Made by a program: the position numbers and the translations under genes
Notes under the pieces: generated by a model
Databases searched by the model: none
What the model was told of the DNA's origin: nothing
The model's input: only the letters and a program-made list of their open reading frames with translations
Shown: piece by piece, positions 8,438-18,524 of the stretch
Position numbering within the stretch: position 1 is the stretch's first letter
Layout: the number at the start of each line of letters is the position of its first letter
Origin: a bacterium BMS3Bbin09
GTDB lineage: Bacteria; Nitrospirota; Thermodesulfovibrionia; UBA6902
Direction of reading: 5' to 3'
Assembly (NCBI GenBank): GCA_002897915.1
Contig: BDTS01000064.1
Location: 1 to 33,987, forward strand
DNA length: 33,987 bases

Positions 8438-9727
8438 TTAACCCGCATTCATTGCTTCATACTCGGCAAGCTTACCCGCGGCACTGTAGTACTCTATCTC
8501 ATCCGAGGCGATCTTCTCGGCAACCTTTTGAATGTCCCCGCCTTTGCCCTGTATAAAGTCCTGAACCATTGCGAACTTCCTCTTCTGCAGATCAAGGAAA
8601 GGCGCGTCAATATTGGGATTCGCAGGATATCTACCCGAAGCCTGCCCTTCTTTCAGTATCTCGGTAAAGACACTCCCTGACTTGGCCGCTATTTTCTTCG
8701 CTTCATTCACGGCATCGATCCAGTCACCATGTATGATCTTGTAATAATCACGCATAGACTGCTTGTTGAAGTGGACAAAGTACTGTCTGCCATCGCGCAG
8801 CATGTTATAGGTAACCCTTACCGAATCCGTGTCTATGGTATCGACAAAGACCAGATTCTTGCCGTCTTTCGCGATCTCCCACTTCATGTCCCACAGGGTA
8901 AGACCCATCTTTGAGAATACACGCTGGAGCATGAACGCGCCGAGCACAGCCATGATCATGGACCTGCCAAACATCTCACCGTCAAGGCCCGAGACAAGTG
9001 CCGCTTCCTGACGGCTTATGTTTCTGTCCTCGGGCTCATACTTGGTCGTAAGGTCAACAATGGGGGGATCGAAACGGCTCCACGCTGAAAGCGAGTTTAC
9101 TCCCAGGTCGTTCAGATAAGACGCCTTTTCCGCGTCACCAAGTCCGCTATACTTCCTCAATATCGATGCGCCGTTCGTTACGCCGAGCCTTACGATAAAC
9201 TCCAGAGGCACGACATTCCCGTCTATTTGATGGTATTTTTCATAATCATAAAAGTGCCAGCCAAACACCCTCTTGAGTTCCGGCTTTATGACCTGGTATT
9301 TTCTTATAAGCGTAAGATTGCTCAGCTTCGGAGGAAAGCCTTTTGAAAAGACCTTGCCGCTTTCTTTTTCAACCATGCCGACATGATGCGTGGGCGCGCC
9401 CTTTTCGCAGTATTCAGCAAGGAGGCCCTTGAAAAGCCCTGCTGTATCGAGCTTCATGGCCGGGCTGTCTGCAGAGAGCTGTCCTGAAAGTTCTTTCCAT
9501 GCCGCAGGGGCCTGCAGTTCCTGGAAGACCAGGTGCCTGAATGCCGCCCGGCCCGTGTCACTGCCTTCGATATTGAAAATAGTTCCCACGTCAAAGACCG
9601 AGCCGCCCGCGGTTGTTTCGCTTATTATAAGTTCAGGGGATCCCGGGACAGCATAGAGTTTTTGAACGGACCCTGTATAGAGCGGCTTGTCCAACTTCAG
9701 TTCTATACTGTCCGGAAATTTTTTCAT
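8438..9727 (-). CDS. Divergent PurC-like (SAICAR synthetase family) protein
   Basis: Relative of phosphoribosylaminoimidazole-succinocarboxamide synthase, which joins aspartate to CAIR in purine synthesis. At 429 residues it is far longer than the usual 235-300. Family landmarks are LYTGSVQKLYAV (16-27), SVFDVG (43-48), VPLEFIVRLGVTNGAS (173-188), LTLWDMKWE (276-284) and VDTIDTDSVR (295-304). Two usually conserved positions differ: the Gly-Lys of the N-terminal GK(V/A) motif is Gly-Ser here (G19-S20), and the DE pair before the PDS-type motif is DT. It could be an active long-form PurC or a relative with changed substrate. No other purine gene except purA is nearby. Confidence 0.75.
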   Translation of the reverse strand: MKKFPDSIELKLDKPLYTGSVQKLYAVPGSPELIISETTAGGSVFDVGTIFNIEGSDTGRAAFRHLVFQELQAPAAWKELSGQLSADSPAMKLDTAGLFKGLLAEYCEKGAPTHHVGMVEKESGKVFSKGFPPKLSNLTLIRKYQVIKPELKRVFGWHFYDYEKYHQIDGNVVPLEFIVRLGVTNGASILRKYSGLGDAEKASYLNDLGVNSLSAWSRFDPPIVDLTTKYEPEDRNISRQEAALVSGLDGEMFGRSMIMAVLGAFMLQRVFSKMGLTLWDMKWEIAKDGKNLVFVDTIDTDSVRVTYNMLRDGRQYFVHFNKQSMRDYYKIIHGDWIDAVNEAKKIAAKSGSVFTEILKEGQASGRYPANPNIDAPFLDLQKRKFAMVQDFIQGKGGDIQKVAEKIASDEIEYYSAAGKLAEYEAMNAG

Positions 9728-9895
9728 CTTAAAGTCCTTATCCCTTTTTTCAGGTTTTTATTATACCACAGCTTATTATGCACTACCGAAACAGCTCCCG
9801 TCGCCCGGTTATTCAATAATAAGTCCCATAATTACATATGGCTGTGATATATTATCCAAAGATGTTTAAACTCTAATCTTTTCAAAGGAGGCAGC

Positions 9896-10012
9896 ATGGC
9901 TAAAGCCAAGGCAGCGAAAAAGGTAAGATGTGCATCAAAGACAAAAGAAGGAAAAAAATGCAAGAACATGGCATCAGGAAAATCCAAAAACTGCGCCGCT
10001 CATAAAAAATAA
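9896..10012 (+). CDS. 38-residue Cys-rich basic protein (small zinc-binding type)
   Basis: A tiny gene with strong signals: AAAGGAGG six bases before the ATG at 9896, and a strong terminator 22 bases after the TAA. The product is very basic, with Cys at 12, 22 and 33 and His at 36. The pattern RC-x(9)-C-x(10)-C-x2-H, in the context CASKTKEGKKCKN, resembles short zinc-binding motifs of the DUF5763 kind, where Cys/Cys/Cys/His coordinate one metal. Such modules may bind nucleic acid. The function here is unknown. Confidence 0.72.
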   Translation: MAKAKAAKKVRCASKTKEGKKCKNMASGKSKNCAAHKK

Positions 10013-10033
10013 ATTCTAACGCTCGTTTAAATC

Positions 10034-10066
10034 AAAGGACCCCGGAGCTCCGGGGTCCTTTTTTTA
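10034..10066 (+). terminator. Strong intrinsic terminator
   Basis: A perfect 28-base palindrome centred on GAGCTC (10045-10050) has GC-rich arms, and its last T begins an uninterrupted run of Ts to 10065. It ends the 38-residue gene. The stop codon of the convergent coiled-coil gene lies inside the T run, so the hairpin may also slow transcription from the right. Confidence 0.92.
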
Positions 10067-10576
10067 TTGCATAAAGAAAAGGTATGAAAAAAAGCCCATG
10101 CCTGCAATGAAGAGGACCGCCATTATCACAATGATGTACTGCTGTCTGGAAAGAGCCTTGAAAATTTTTTCTTCGACCCCTTTTATCCGTTTATCGATCT
10201 CCTTCGTAATATTTCCTGTTTTATTACGCTCGCCTGTTCTTTCCTGAATAGAACCTTCCTTTTCCCCGAGCAGAGCTGATATCTTCGCTCCGGCTTCATC
10301 GACTATGGCATCGCTCTTCTTTTCGAGATCCGACATTGCCTCCCTGGCCCGTTGTTCAAAGTTGACCAACTGATCATTCACTGAAGCGACCAATGCCTCG
10401 AACTCCTTTTTCTGCGCCTCTATTTCAGATTTATTCCTTTCCAGATCGTCAGGAAGGGTCCCAGCAGCGTTTCTTATCTCTTTTATTTCACGTACAGCTT
10501 GTATAAAGGTGTCCAGTTCCTTGTCGAGGCCCTGAATTTTTTTACGTACCTTTTCAAATTCATCTTTATTGCTCAT
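10064..10576 (-). CDS. Coiled-coil protein with C-terminal membrane anchor
   Basis: 170 residues, unrecognised. Residues 1-140 are almost entirely charged heptad-like helix rich in Glu, Lys and Asp, predicted to form a long coiled coil. A single hydrophobic helix (about 147-167) ends three residues from the C-terminus, giving a tail-anchored layout with the coiled coil in the cytoplasm. There is no signal peptide or enzymatic motif. It sits between the Cys-rich gene (convergent) and the aminopeptidase gene (same strand, 64 bases upstream) and may be cotranscribed with the latter. A structural or tethering role is possible but not shown. Confidence 0.7.
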   Translation of the reverse strand: MSNKDEFEKVRKKIQGLDKELDTFIQAVREIKEIRNAAGTLPDDLERNKSEIEAQKKEFEALVASVNDQLVNFEQRAREAMSDLEKKSDAIVDEAGAKISALLGEKEGSIQERTGERNKTGNITKEIDKRIKGVEEKIFKALSRQQYIIVIMAVLFIAGMGFFSYLFFMQ

Positions 10577-10640
10577 ATATTGTCCATTATTATCCAGACA
10601 TCCTTTTTAATGCTTATATCCATTATATCATTCATCATAT

Positions 10641-11726
10641 TTATAACAATCTGCCATCCTTTAATATATCTTCCCTTTCGCCATTGCCGCATATCAGGGT
10701 CACCGTTGGTCTGAAAAACACAAAATCCTGGTGGAACGGGGTGCTCACCTTCCCCCCAAAAGAACTATTGTCCCCGAGGGCTATGTGGATCGTGCCGAGG
10801 ATCTTCTCGGATTCAAGTATATTGTCTGGCCTTGCTGCCTTATCATTCGTACCGATGCCGAGCTCCGCAATGTTCCTGTTCTTCCGGTCCTCGGCGAGCT
10901 TTCCCTCCAGATACTCAACAAACGGCTCATTGCCCTCTACCTTTACGGCCTCTCCGTTTTTAATGTATATTGTTACCGGAGCATCAAGCTTACGTGTCGG
11001 TGCCCATTCAAGCACAAGCCTGCCCTCTGCAGTACCTTCCAGAGGCGCCAGGTAGACCTCCCCTGCCGGCAGGTTGCTGAACGAACCCGGTTCCGTAAGT
11101 ATGCCGGTATCCTCTTTTGCCTCTCGACCCTTTTTTGAAAACCATATGGCTGTTCCGTTCGGTGAACTTATCTCTATCTCCTCGCATTCATTCACTCTCA
11201 CAGCTATCCCCGCTGACCTCTCTGCCATCTTCTTCCAGTCTACATCCATGGCGCCTGTAAGCATATGCCTGTCAAAGAGCGGCATGCTCGCGTAACGCGC
11301 ACCACAGATGGTTGTCAGCATCTTCCTGAACCTTGTATGTGATGTTGAATAATGGGACAACGCTATTATCGCGTTCACAGACTCTTCCTTATGGGACCTT
11401 ATTATCTCCTCAACCTTTTTTATATTCTCTTCTATTATTTTTTTATTAATAAGAAGCTCCAGAAACCCTTTTCTTGCCAGTTTGTTGCAGGTTCCTATTC
11501 CAAATGCCTTTTCCCATATTTCCTGAGGAGGTTCAACTCCATGGCACCTGGTTGATCTGAATTCAATATACGTAACATCTTCGGTAAAGCTTTCCCCGGT
11601 TTTTGAAAAGAGTTTCCCTATCTCACATGTTTCTTTTCTTTCATCATCTGTAAAGATAAGAAGTCTTTCTTCTTTTTTTATATCGAGATTTACTTTAAAG
11701 AGATTCTTTATGACAGTATCGATCAT
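10641..11726 (-). CDS. M29-type (thermophilic aminopeptidase family) metallopeptidase
   Basis: Predicted metal-dependent leucyl aminopeptidase of the AmpS/AmpT kind, 361 residues (family about 360-410). The C-terminal metal-site region is typical: NIAELGIGTN (E288 as candidate ligand), a Glu-containing helix around 305-307, GTIHIALGD (H314), then FHQD (H332, D334). The N-terminal half carries the family's helical domain starting MIDTVIKNLFKVNLDIK. It is cytoplasmic with no signal peptide. It is the last leftward gene before the candidate origin region. Start ATG complementary to 11724-11726. Confidence 0.83.
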   Translation of the reverse strand: MIDTVIKNLFKVNLDIKKEERLLIFTDDERKETCEIGKLFSKTGESFTEDVTYIEFRSTRCHGVEPPQEIWEKAFGIGTCNKLARKGFLELLINKKIIEENIKKVEEIIRSHKEESVNAIIALSHYSTSHTRFRKMLTTICGARYASMPLFDRHMLTGAMDVDWKKMAERSAGIAVRVNECEEIEISSPNGTAIWFSKKGREAKEDTGILTEPGSFSNLPAGEVYLAPLEGTAEGRLVLEWAPTRKLDAPVTIYIKNGEAVKVEGNEPFVEYLEGKLAEDRKNRNIAELGIGTNDKAARPDNILESEKILGTIHIALGDNSSFGGKVSTPFHQDFVFFRPTVTLICGNGEREDILKDGRLL

Positions 11727-12203
11727 GTTATAGCCATATAAAAAAAAATTTACTAAAAGAGCTTGCTGGTTTAAAGGGCATTATAATATATTAGTTAAAG
11801 AAATAATGATTTTACCAAGTACTTCTTTTATATCTTTTATATATATATGTATTTAAAGAGTAGTAATAGGTCTGTTAGTAGTGTGGATAATTCGTGGAAT
11901 CTGTAGGAAAACAAAGGGAAAATCAGGGTTGATCTTTTGTTGAAATCGACGTGTCTAAACTTGACAAATTATGGCTTAAGTGATAATCTTCAAAGTCGTA
12001 ATTCTATGTTATTCAAGCCAAAGACGGTATTTCCCTTGTTGATAAAGATGTTGAAAACTTAAGGGAAGGTTGTCTGGTAAAGCTTTTAGAAAAACTGTGG
12101 GAATGTTGATAACGTTCCGGGGGGACACCAAAAATTCTTCACATTTTATCCGCGATGCTTCCACAACCTTTAAACAGGCAATTAATACTTAAGAGGAGTG
12201 ACA
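11727..12203. other. oriC: Candidate chromosomal replication origin (oriC-like region)
   Basis: A 477-base gene-free region between divergent genes. It contains a perfect DnaA box TGTGGATAA (11882-11890) and two one-mismatch boxes TGTTGATAA (12037-12045, 12104-12112), all in the same orientation. Weaker matches lie at 12049-12057 (TGTTGAAAA) and 12146-12154 (TTATCCGCG, opposite strand). An AT-only run (about 11825-11855) lies to the left of the perfect box, separated from it by triplets matching DnaA-trio elements. Genes on either side point away from it. The arrangement fits a DnaA-dependent origin. dnaA itself is not in view, which is not unusual outside Firmicutes. Confidence 0.62.
11821..11890 (-). 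promoter_or_regulatory. Candidate DnaA unwinding element: DnaA box, DnaA-trios and AT-rich DUE
   Basis: Read on the - strand, the box TTATCCACA (11890-11882) is followed directly by the opposing strand's triplets 3'-GAT-GAT-TGT-CTG-GAT-AAT-GAT-5' (11881-11861), all in one register. An AT-rich tract follows to about 11825. The order box, trios, DUE is that of the basal unwinding system described in Bacillus subtilis. A second box abutting the first is missing or degenerate (GTGGA at 11894-11898). Confidence 0.55.
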
Positions 12204-13286
12204 ATGTCACGTATATATAATTTTAGCGCCGGGCCGGCCATGCTGCCTAAAGAGGTTCTAAAAAGGGCCGCGTCAGAGATGGAAGAATGGCATGGCAGCG
12301 GAATGTCCGTAATGGAGATGAGCCACCGGGGCAAGGAATTTATGTCGATCGCTGAAAAGGCGGAGACGGACCTTAGGGAACTAATGGGTATCCCCGGGAA
12401 TTATAAGGTGCTTTTCCTTCAGGGCGGGGCATCGAGCCAGTTTGCCATGGTACCGATGAATCTTTTAAAGAATAAAAAGTCTGCTGATTACATTAATACC
12501 GGAGCATGGTCCAAAAAAGCAATTGCTGAGGCAGGACGTTACTGCGACGTGAACGTTGTAGCAACAAGCGAAGAGAGCAAATTTACGACCGCCCCCCCGA
12601 GGGCAGAATGGTCGCTTAACCCGGAGGCGGCGTATGTACACTATACACCGAATGAGACAATAGGCGGGGTTGAGTTTCACGAGATCCCGGATGTCGGGGA
12701 TATCCCGTTGGTTGCTGATATGTCCTCAACCATTCTCTCCAGATCGGTTGATGTATCTAAATACGGTATCATATATGCCGGTGCCCAAAAGAACATAGGG
12801 CCGGCAGGACTGACAATAGTAATAATAAGAGATGATCTGATCTCCGATCCGATCCCCGGAACGCCTGCGATGTTCAGCTATCAGACACATGCAAAAGCGG
12901 GTTCGATGTATAATACACCTCCTACGTACAGCTGGTATATTGCAGGACTGGTATTTGAGTGGATCAAGGGAAAGGGCGGACTTGCGGCAATGTCCGGGAT
13001 CAACAAGAGAAAGGCTGACAAGCTCTATGACGCTATAGACGGGTCCGGCTTTTACAGCAACCCTGTCGACCCGGAATACCGGTCATGGATGAATGTGCCG
13101 TTTACCCTGGCAAACCCGGACCTGGACGGAAAGTTTCTTGAAGAGGCAAAAGGGGCGGGGCTTGTAACACTAAAGGGACACCGCTCTGTGGGCGGAATGC
13201 GTGCCAGCATTTACAATCCGATGCCTGAAGAGGGTGTTAACGCGCTGATCGCATTCATGGCAGAGTTTAAAAAGAAAAATTCATAA
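12204..13286 (+). CDS. serC: Phosphoserine aminotransferase
   Basis: PLP enzyme converting 3-phosphohydroxypyruvate and glutamate to phosphoserine, second step of serine synthesis (related activity in pyridoxal-phosphate synthesis). 360 residues, the family norm. I choose the ATG at 12204, preceded by AAGAGGAG at 12191-12198. The upstream GTG at 12198 lies inside that ribosome site. The N-terminus IYNFSAGPAMLP is diagnostic. MEMSHRG (about 39-45), FLQGGAS (about 72-78) and the Schiff-base Lys K196 in AGAQKN are all present. It is first in the rightward run serC-serA-purA, next to the candidate origin. TTGACA at 11961-11966 with GATAAT at 11982-11987 (15-base spacer) may be its promoter. Confidence 0.96.
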   Translation: MSRIYNFSAGPAMLPKEVLKRAASEMEEWHGSGMSVMEMSHRGKEFMSIAEKAETDLRELMGIPGNYKVLFLQGGASSQFAMVPMNLLKNKKSADYINTGAWSKKAIAEAGRYCDVNVVATSEESKFTTAPPRAEWSLNPEAAYVHYTPNETIGGVEFHEIPDVGDIPLVADMSSTILSRSVDVSKYGIIYAGAQKNIGPAGLTIVIIRDDLISDPIPGTPAMFSYQTHAKAGSMYNTPPTYSWYIAGLVFEWIKGKGGLAAMSGINKRKADKLYDAIDGSGFYSNPVDPEYRSWMNVPFTLANPDLDGKFLEEAKGAGLVTLKGHRSVGGMRASIYNPMPEEGVNALIAFMAEFKKKNS

Positions 13287-13356
13287 AGCAGGGTACTATA
13301 TAAATGAATAGGGCTCTAATATTGTATTAATATCTTTAGTAAAGGAAAAACTGGAA

Positions 13357-14940
13357 ATGAAAGTACTTGTAAGCGACAACATATCTGAAAAAGGGGTAAA
13401 GATCCTCGAAAAAGCGGGCCTGAAGGTAGACGTAAATACAGGCCTTACGCCGGAGAAGCTCAAAAAAGAGATAGGTAAATATGACGCCCTCATAATCAGG
13501 AGCGCTACAAAGGTTACGGCTGACCTTCTGATGGCGGCGAAAAAACTGAAGGTTGTAGGCAGAGCCGGATCCGGCCTTGACAATGTTGATAAGGTCGCGG
13601 CAACCAAACACGGGGTTGTTGTCATGAACACACCTGGAGGGAATACAGTAACAACCGCGGAACATACCATGGCACTGATGCTTTCAATGTCGCGGAACAT
13701 CCCCCAGGCAACAGCATCAATGAAGCAGGGGGAATGGGAAAAGAAGAAATTCATGGGAGTCGAACTCTACGGCAAGATACTCGGAATAATAGGACTCGGT
13801 AATATCGGTTCACATGTAGCGAAGATAGCTCAGGGAATGGGTATGAACGTGATCACGTACGACCCGTATCTTAGCGAGGAAAAAGCGAAGCAATTAGGGG
13901 TTGCGGTCGTAAAGCTGAATGACATATTTAAAAAGTCTGATTTCATAACAAGTCATATACCGCTTACAAAAGAGACAAAGAACCTGATAGGCGAAAAAAG
14001 CATTGCTATGATGAAAAAAGGCGTCAGGATAATAAATGCCTCGAGGGGCGGGGTTGTTGACGAAGCAGCGCTTTATAAGGCGCTTAAGTCCGGCAAAGTG
14101 GCTGCTGCGGCACTCGATGTGTTTGAGGTAGAACCGCCTACAAGTTCGCCGCTGATGGAGCTCGATAATTTTATCTGCACATGTCACCTTGGCGCATCGA
14201 CATCTGACGCACAGGAAAACGTGGCTTTAGCTGTTTCCAGCCAGATAGTAGACTACCTGGTGCACGGGACGATAAGGAACGCGGTAAACTTCCCCTCTGT
14301 CTCGGCGGACGCTCTGCCTACGCTTCAGCCGTACCTTGAGCTTGGAGAAAAGCTCGGAAGCTTCCTTTCGCAGACCTTTGAGGGCGGGATAGACAAGGTT
14401 ACCGTGGAATACAAGGGGAATGTCTCAACGCTTGTGCTTGAGCCGATAAAGATCGCGGTACTGAAAGGGCTCCTTGAACCCATACTTAAAGAGACCGTGA
14501 ATTTTGTCAATGCATCGGTTATTGCCAAAGAGAGGGGCATCGAAGTTAAGGAGATTACCACAGATGATGCCGGTGACTACCACAGCATGCTTGTTATAAG
14601 GGTCAAGGCCGGGAAGAAGAAGAGCGTTATATCCGGAGTGCTTCATGGCAAGAAAGACCCGCGTATAATCGCTGTTGACGGCCATGTTATTGAGGTGAGG
14701 CCGAGGGGTTACATGCTTTTCCTGACAAATAATGACAAGCCGGGTGTCATCGGGGATGTCGGCAATATGCTCGGGGAAAACAATATAAATATCGCAAGGA
14801 TGCAGTTTGGCCGTGAAGGCGAAGGCGGCATAGCTGTCTCCGTAGTGAGCATCGATACACCTGCTTCAAAAGAGATACTCGAAGATATCAAGAAACTCCC
14901 TAACGTCCTTTCAGCCAAACAGATCTATATACCAAAATGA
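13357..14940 (+). CDS. serA: D-3-phosphoglycerate dehydrogenase (long, ACT-containing form)
   Basis: First committed step of serine synthesis: oxidises 3-phosphoglycerate with NAD. 527 residues, the long type with an intervening (ASB) domain and a C-terminal ACT domain for serine feedback. NAD site GLGNIG at 146-151. Catalytic Arg at 230 in NASRGG and His at 277 in CHLGAS. The substrate/NAD domain runs to about 310, ASB about 315-450, ACT from about 452 (MLFLTNNDKPGVIG) to the end. It follows serC by 70 bases and its stop overlaps the ribosome site of purA, so the three are very likely cotranscribed. Confidence 0.97.
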   Translation: MKVLVSDNISEKGVKILEKAGLKVDVNTGLTPEKLKKEIGKYDALIIRSATKVTADLLMAAKKLKVVGRAGSGLDNVDKVAATKHGVVVMNTPGGNTVTTAEHTMALMLSMSRNIPQATASMKQGEWEKKKFMGVELYGKILGIIGLGNIGSHVAKIAQGMGMNVITYDPYLSEEKAKQLGVAVVKLNDIFKKSDFITSHIPLTKETKNLIGEKSIAMMKKGVRIINASRGGVVDEAALYKALKSGKVAAAALDVFEVEPPTSSPLMELDNFICTCHLGASTSDAQENVALAVSSQIVDYLVHGTIRNAVNFPSVSADALPTLQPYLELGEKLGSFLSQTFEGGIDKVTVEYKGNVSTLVLEPIKIAVLKGLLEPILKETVNFVNASVIAKERGIEVKEITTDDAGDYHSMLVIRVKAGKKKSVISGVLHGKKDPRIIAVDGHVIEVRPRGYMLFLTNNDKPGVIGDVGNMLGENNINIARMQFGREGEGGIAVSVVSIDTPASKEILEDIKKLPNVLSAKQIYIPK

Positions 14941-14947
14941 GGAGTAA

Positions 14948-16297
<1,350 letters not shown>

Positions 16298-16496
16298 AAG
16301 CGCAAGTAGCCTCCTGACATCAAGGCAAAACATTTAGAATATAATTCCGGGACCTGATGGTTCCGGTTTTTTTAGTTGGAAGGGGCCAGGATTCAGGAAA
16401 AGACAGGAAAGGCCGATTAAAAATATTATAGAAAAATATTTCTTTTTGTTTTAGATTAATGCATGCAGTGAACCGGAGATCTGGGAGACGATAAAT
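16298..16496. other. Spacer between purA and the diguanylate cyclase gene
   Basis: 199 bases holding the purA terminator (16347-16373) and the presumed promoter for the next gene, in an AT-rich stretch around 16415-16455. I see no ORF or RNA gene. Confidence 0.5.
16347..16373 (+). terminator. Intrinsic terminator after serC-serA-purA
   Basis: CCGGGACC (16347-16354), loop TGAT, GGTTCCGG (16359-16366) form an eight-pair stem with one G-T pair, followed by seven Ts. It separates the amino-acid/purine operon from the signalling gene downstream. Confidence 0.88.
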
Positions 16497-18440
16497 TTGT
16501 CTATATCAAAGATACTGAAGCGCATTCTAAATTTCCTGACCTTTACGGACATTCCCATATGGCAGAAACTTCTGCTCTTTGCGATCGGGGGGATAGTGTG
16601 GTTTATTATTATCGCTGTGATCGGTCTTGGTGCGGTGACGTATGTTAATGATTCCTCCAAGGCGTTGACCAATGAAGTTGTTCCACAGATATTGGCGAGC
16701 CAGAAAGTCATTATAAAGATCAGGGGGGCTAATGTCTCTGTCTATAATATCGCAATGCATGATGATATAAACATTGTGAACAATCATGTGCAGAGGGCCA
16801 ATATCCTGTTTAACGATGTTTCAGTCATTCTCAACGCTCTTTTAAAAGGCGGGCTGGTCAAGGACTATTCTGACCTTACCGGGGACTTGATCGAGGAGTT
16901 TCAGGTATTGCCCGTGAAAGAGGGTTCGCGCAGCGAGAGATATGTAAAGGAAACATTAGCAAAGAATCAGAACATTAGAAAAATCCTGAATGAACTGGTT
17001 CTGATAAAAAAAGCGAGGCTGAAAGAGGGAGGGGGTACAGCGAAGAATAAGGCCCTGTTTATGAACAAACTCAAGGAATACGATGCCCTTACCGTGCAGG
17101 CTGTAACTATACTCGGCAAGCTCACCTCCTGGATATCGGTGCTGCAGAAAAGCCATACGATAAGGATACAAAGGGTCCTCAAGCAGTCAATGGCCATGTT
17201 TATATTTGTCGGGATCCTGGCCGTTATTTTGCTGACTGTCTTCAGCTACCTGCTTAAGATCTCAATAACCAGGCCCTTAAAGGCGATAACCGAACAGATC
17301 AAGATCCTCTCCGAAGGAGAGGTTGACCTGACAAAGCAGATCACCATAGGCTCGCAGGACGAGATAGCGGATCTCTCTGCCAATTTCAATATGCTTATGC
17401 AGACGATCTATGATATGAACACCTTCAAGAAGGTGATCGAGGAGGACGACGACCTTACGGATGTGTATGTCCGGCTGGCAAAGGTATTTAATGAAGGCTT
17501 GGGGCTGGACGACATATCGATTTATGAGGCGACGAACAGGAACAAGTCCATGCAGATACTCACCACGCCCTACACAAAGGATGATATATATTGTAACAGG
17601 GAGATATTCATAGACAACAGTCTCTGCAGGGCAAGAAAGACGGGACGCAGGGTCTCTTCAATAGAGTATTCCGAAATATGTAAGCAGTTCCTGTTTGCTT
17701 CGGACAAGTACCACGTCTGTGTCCCGATGATCGTGGGCGCAAGCATCGGCGGGGTGGTGCAGTTCAGGTTCGATAAGACCATAGATAAACAGAAACAGGA
17801 AGAGATCACTATCCTGGACAACACCTGCATAGAAAGGCTGGTACTCAAGGCCGAACAGTACATTGCGGAATCTTCAGCCGTTATCGAGGCGAAGAGGCTA
17901 ACAAGCGCCCTGAAAGAATCGTCCGTCCGTGACCCGATGACCGGCCTTTACAACAGGAGGTTCCTCGAGGAGTATGTCGAGACTCTGATAGCCCGTGTCG
18001 CCAGAAAGGAAGGCGTTATCGGCCTGCTGATGTGCGACCTCGACTTCTTTAAACAGGTGAACGATAAGTTCGGGCACGACGCCGGGGACATCGTCCTGAT
18101 AGAGACTGCTAAGGTAATTGCTGCCAACGCTCGCGCGGCTGATCTTACCATCAGGTTCGGGGGGGAGGAGTTCCTCGTGATCGTCAGCGATGCCAAGGAA
18201 GGCGAGGCAGGCGTGGTTGCCGAGAGGATAAGGAAAATGATCGAGGAGTTGAAAGTAAAGACCTCCGGCGGCATCATCCAGAAAACAATAAGTGTCGGGT
18301 ACAGTGAGTTCCCGAAGGACACCCATAACTTCTGGGAAGCAATTAAGTACGCGGACATAGCCCTTTACAAGGCCAAAGAGAGTGGCAGGAATCGTTGTAT
18401 CCGGTTTGAAAAAGAGATGTGGAACAAAGAGGCCTACTAG
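16497..18440 (+). CDS. Membrane diguanylate cyclase (sensor - HAMP - GAF-like - GGEEF)
   Basis: Makes cyclic di-GMP from two GTP in response to a signal. 647 residues. One helix at about 24-50, an extracytoplasmic helical sensor region (about 51-228) and a second helix (about 231-253) are followed by a HAMP domain (about 254-308). Next comes a GAF-like domain with several Cys (about 325-465), a short linker helix and the cyclase domain from about 483 (SVRDPMTGLYNRR). The active loop is GGEEF at 555-559, and RAAD at 546-549, five residues before it, is the inhibitory I-site. The start is TTG at 16497 with GGGAG eight bases upstream; no ATG or GTG lies in frame nearby. Confidence 0.93.
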   Translation: MSISKILKRILNFLTFTDIPIWQKLLLFAIGGIVWFIIIAVIGLGAVTYVNDSSKALTNEVVPQILASQKVIIKIRGANVSVYNIAMHDDINIVNNHVQRANILFNDVSVILNALLKGGLVKDYSDLTGDLIEEFQVLPVKEGSRSERYVKETLAKNQNIRKILNELVLIKKARLKEGGGTAKNKALFMNKLKEYDALTVQAVTILGKLTSWISVLQKSHTIRIQRVLKQSMAMFIFVGILAVILLTVFSYLLKISITRPLKAITEQIKILSEGEVDLTKQITIGSQDEIADLSANFNMLMQTIYDMNTFKKVIEEDDDLTDVYVRLAKVFNEGLGLDDISIYEATNRNKSMQILTTPYTKDDIYCNREIFIDNSLCRARKTGRRVSSIEYSEICKQFLFASDKYHVCVPMIVGASIGGVVQFRFDKTIDKQKQEEITILDNTCIERLVLKAEQYIAESSAVIEAKRLTSALKESSVRDPMTGLYNRRFLEEYVETLIARVARKEGVIGLLMCDLDFFKQVNDKFGHDAGDIVLIETAKVIAANARAADLTIRFGGEEFLVIVSDAKEGEAGVVAERIRKMIEELKVKTSGGIIQKTISVGYSEFPKDTHNFWEAIKYADIALYKAKESGRNRCIRFEKEMWNKEAY

Positions 18441-18524
18441 CTGCTGCACCTCCCTGCCTTCCCAATTTCGGCTTTTCACTTTTATACTGTCCCTCAAAGG
18501 ATCATTGCGGGATGAAGGAGCGTA

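Noticed and set aside
12198-12203. GTG start for serC two codons upstream of the ATG
   Set aside because: The GTG is part of the ribosome-binding sequence AAGAGGAGTG; ATG at 12204 fits the family and spacing.
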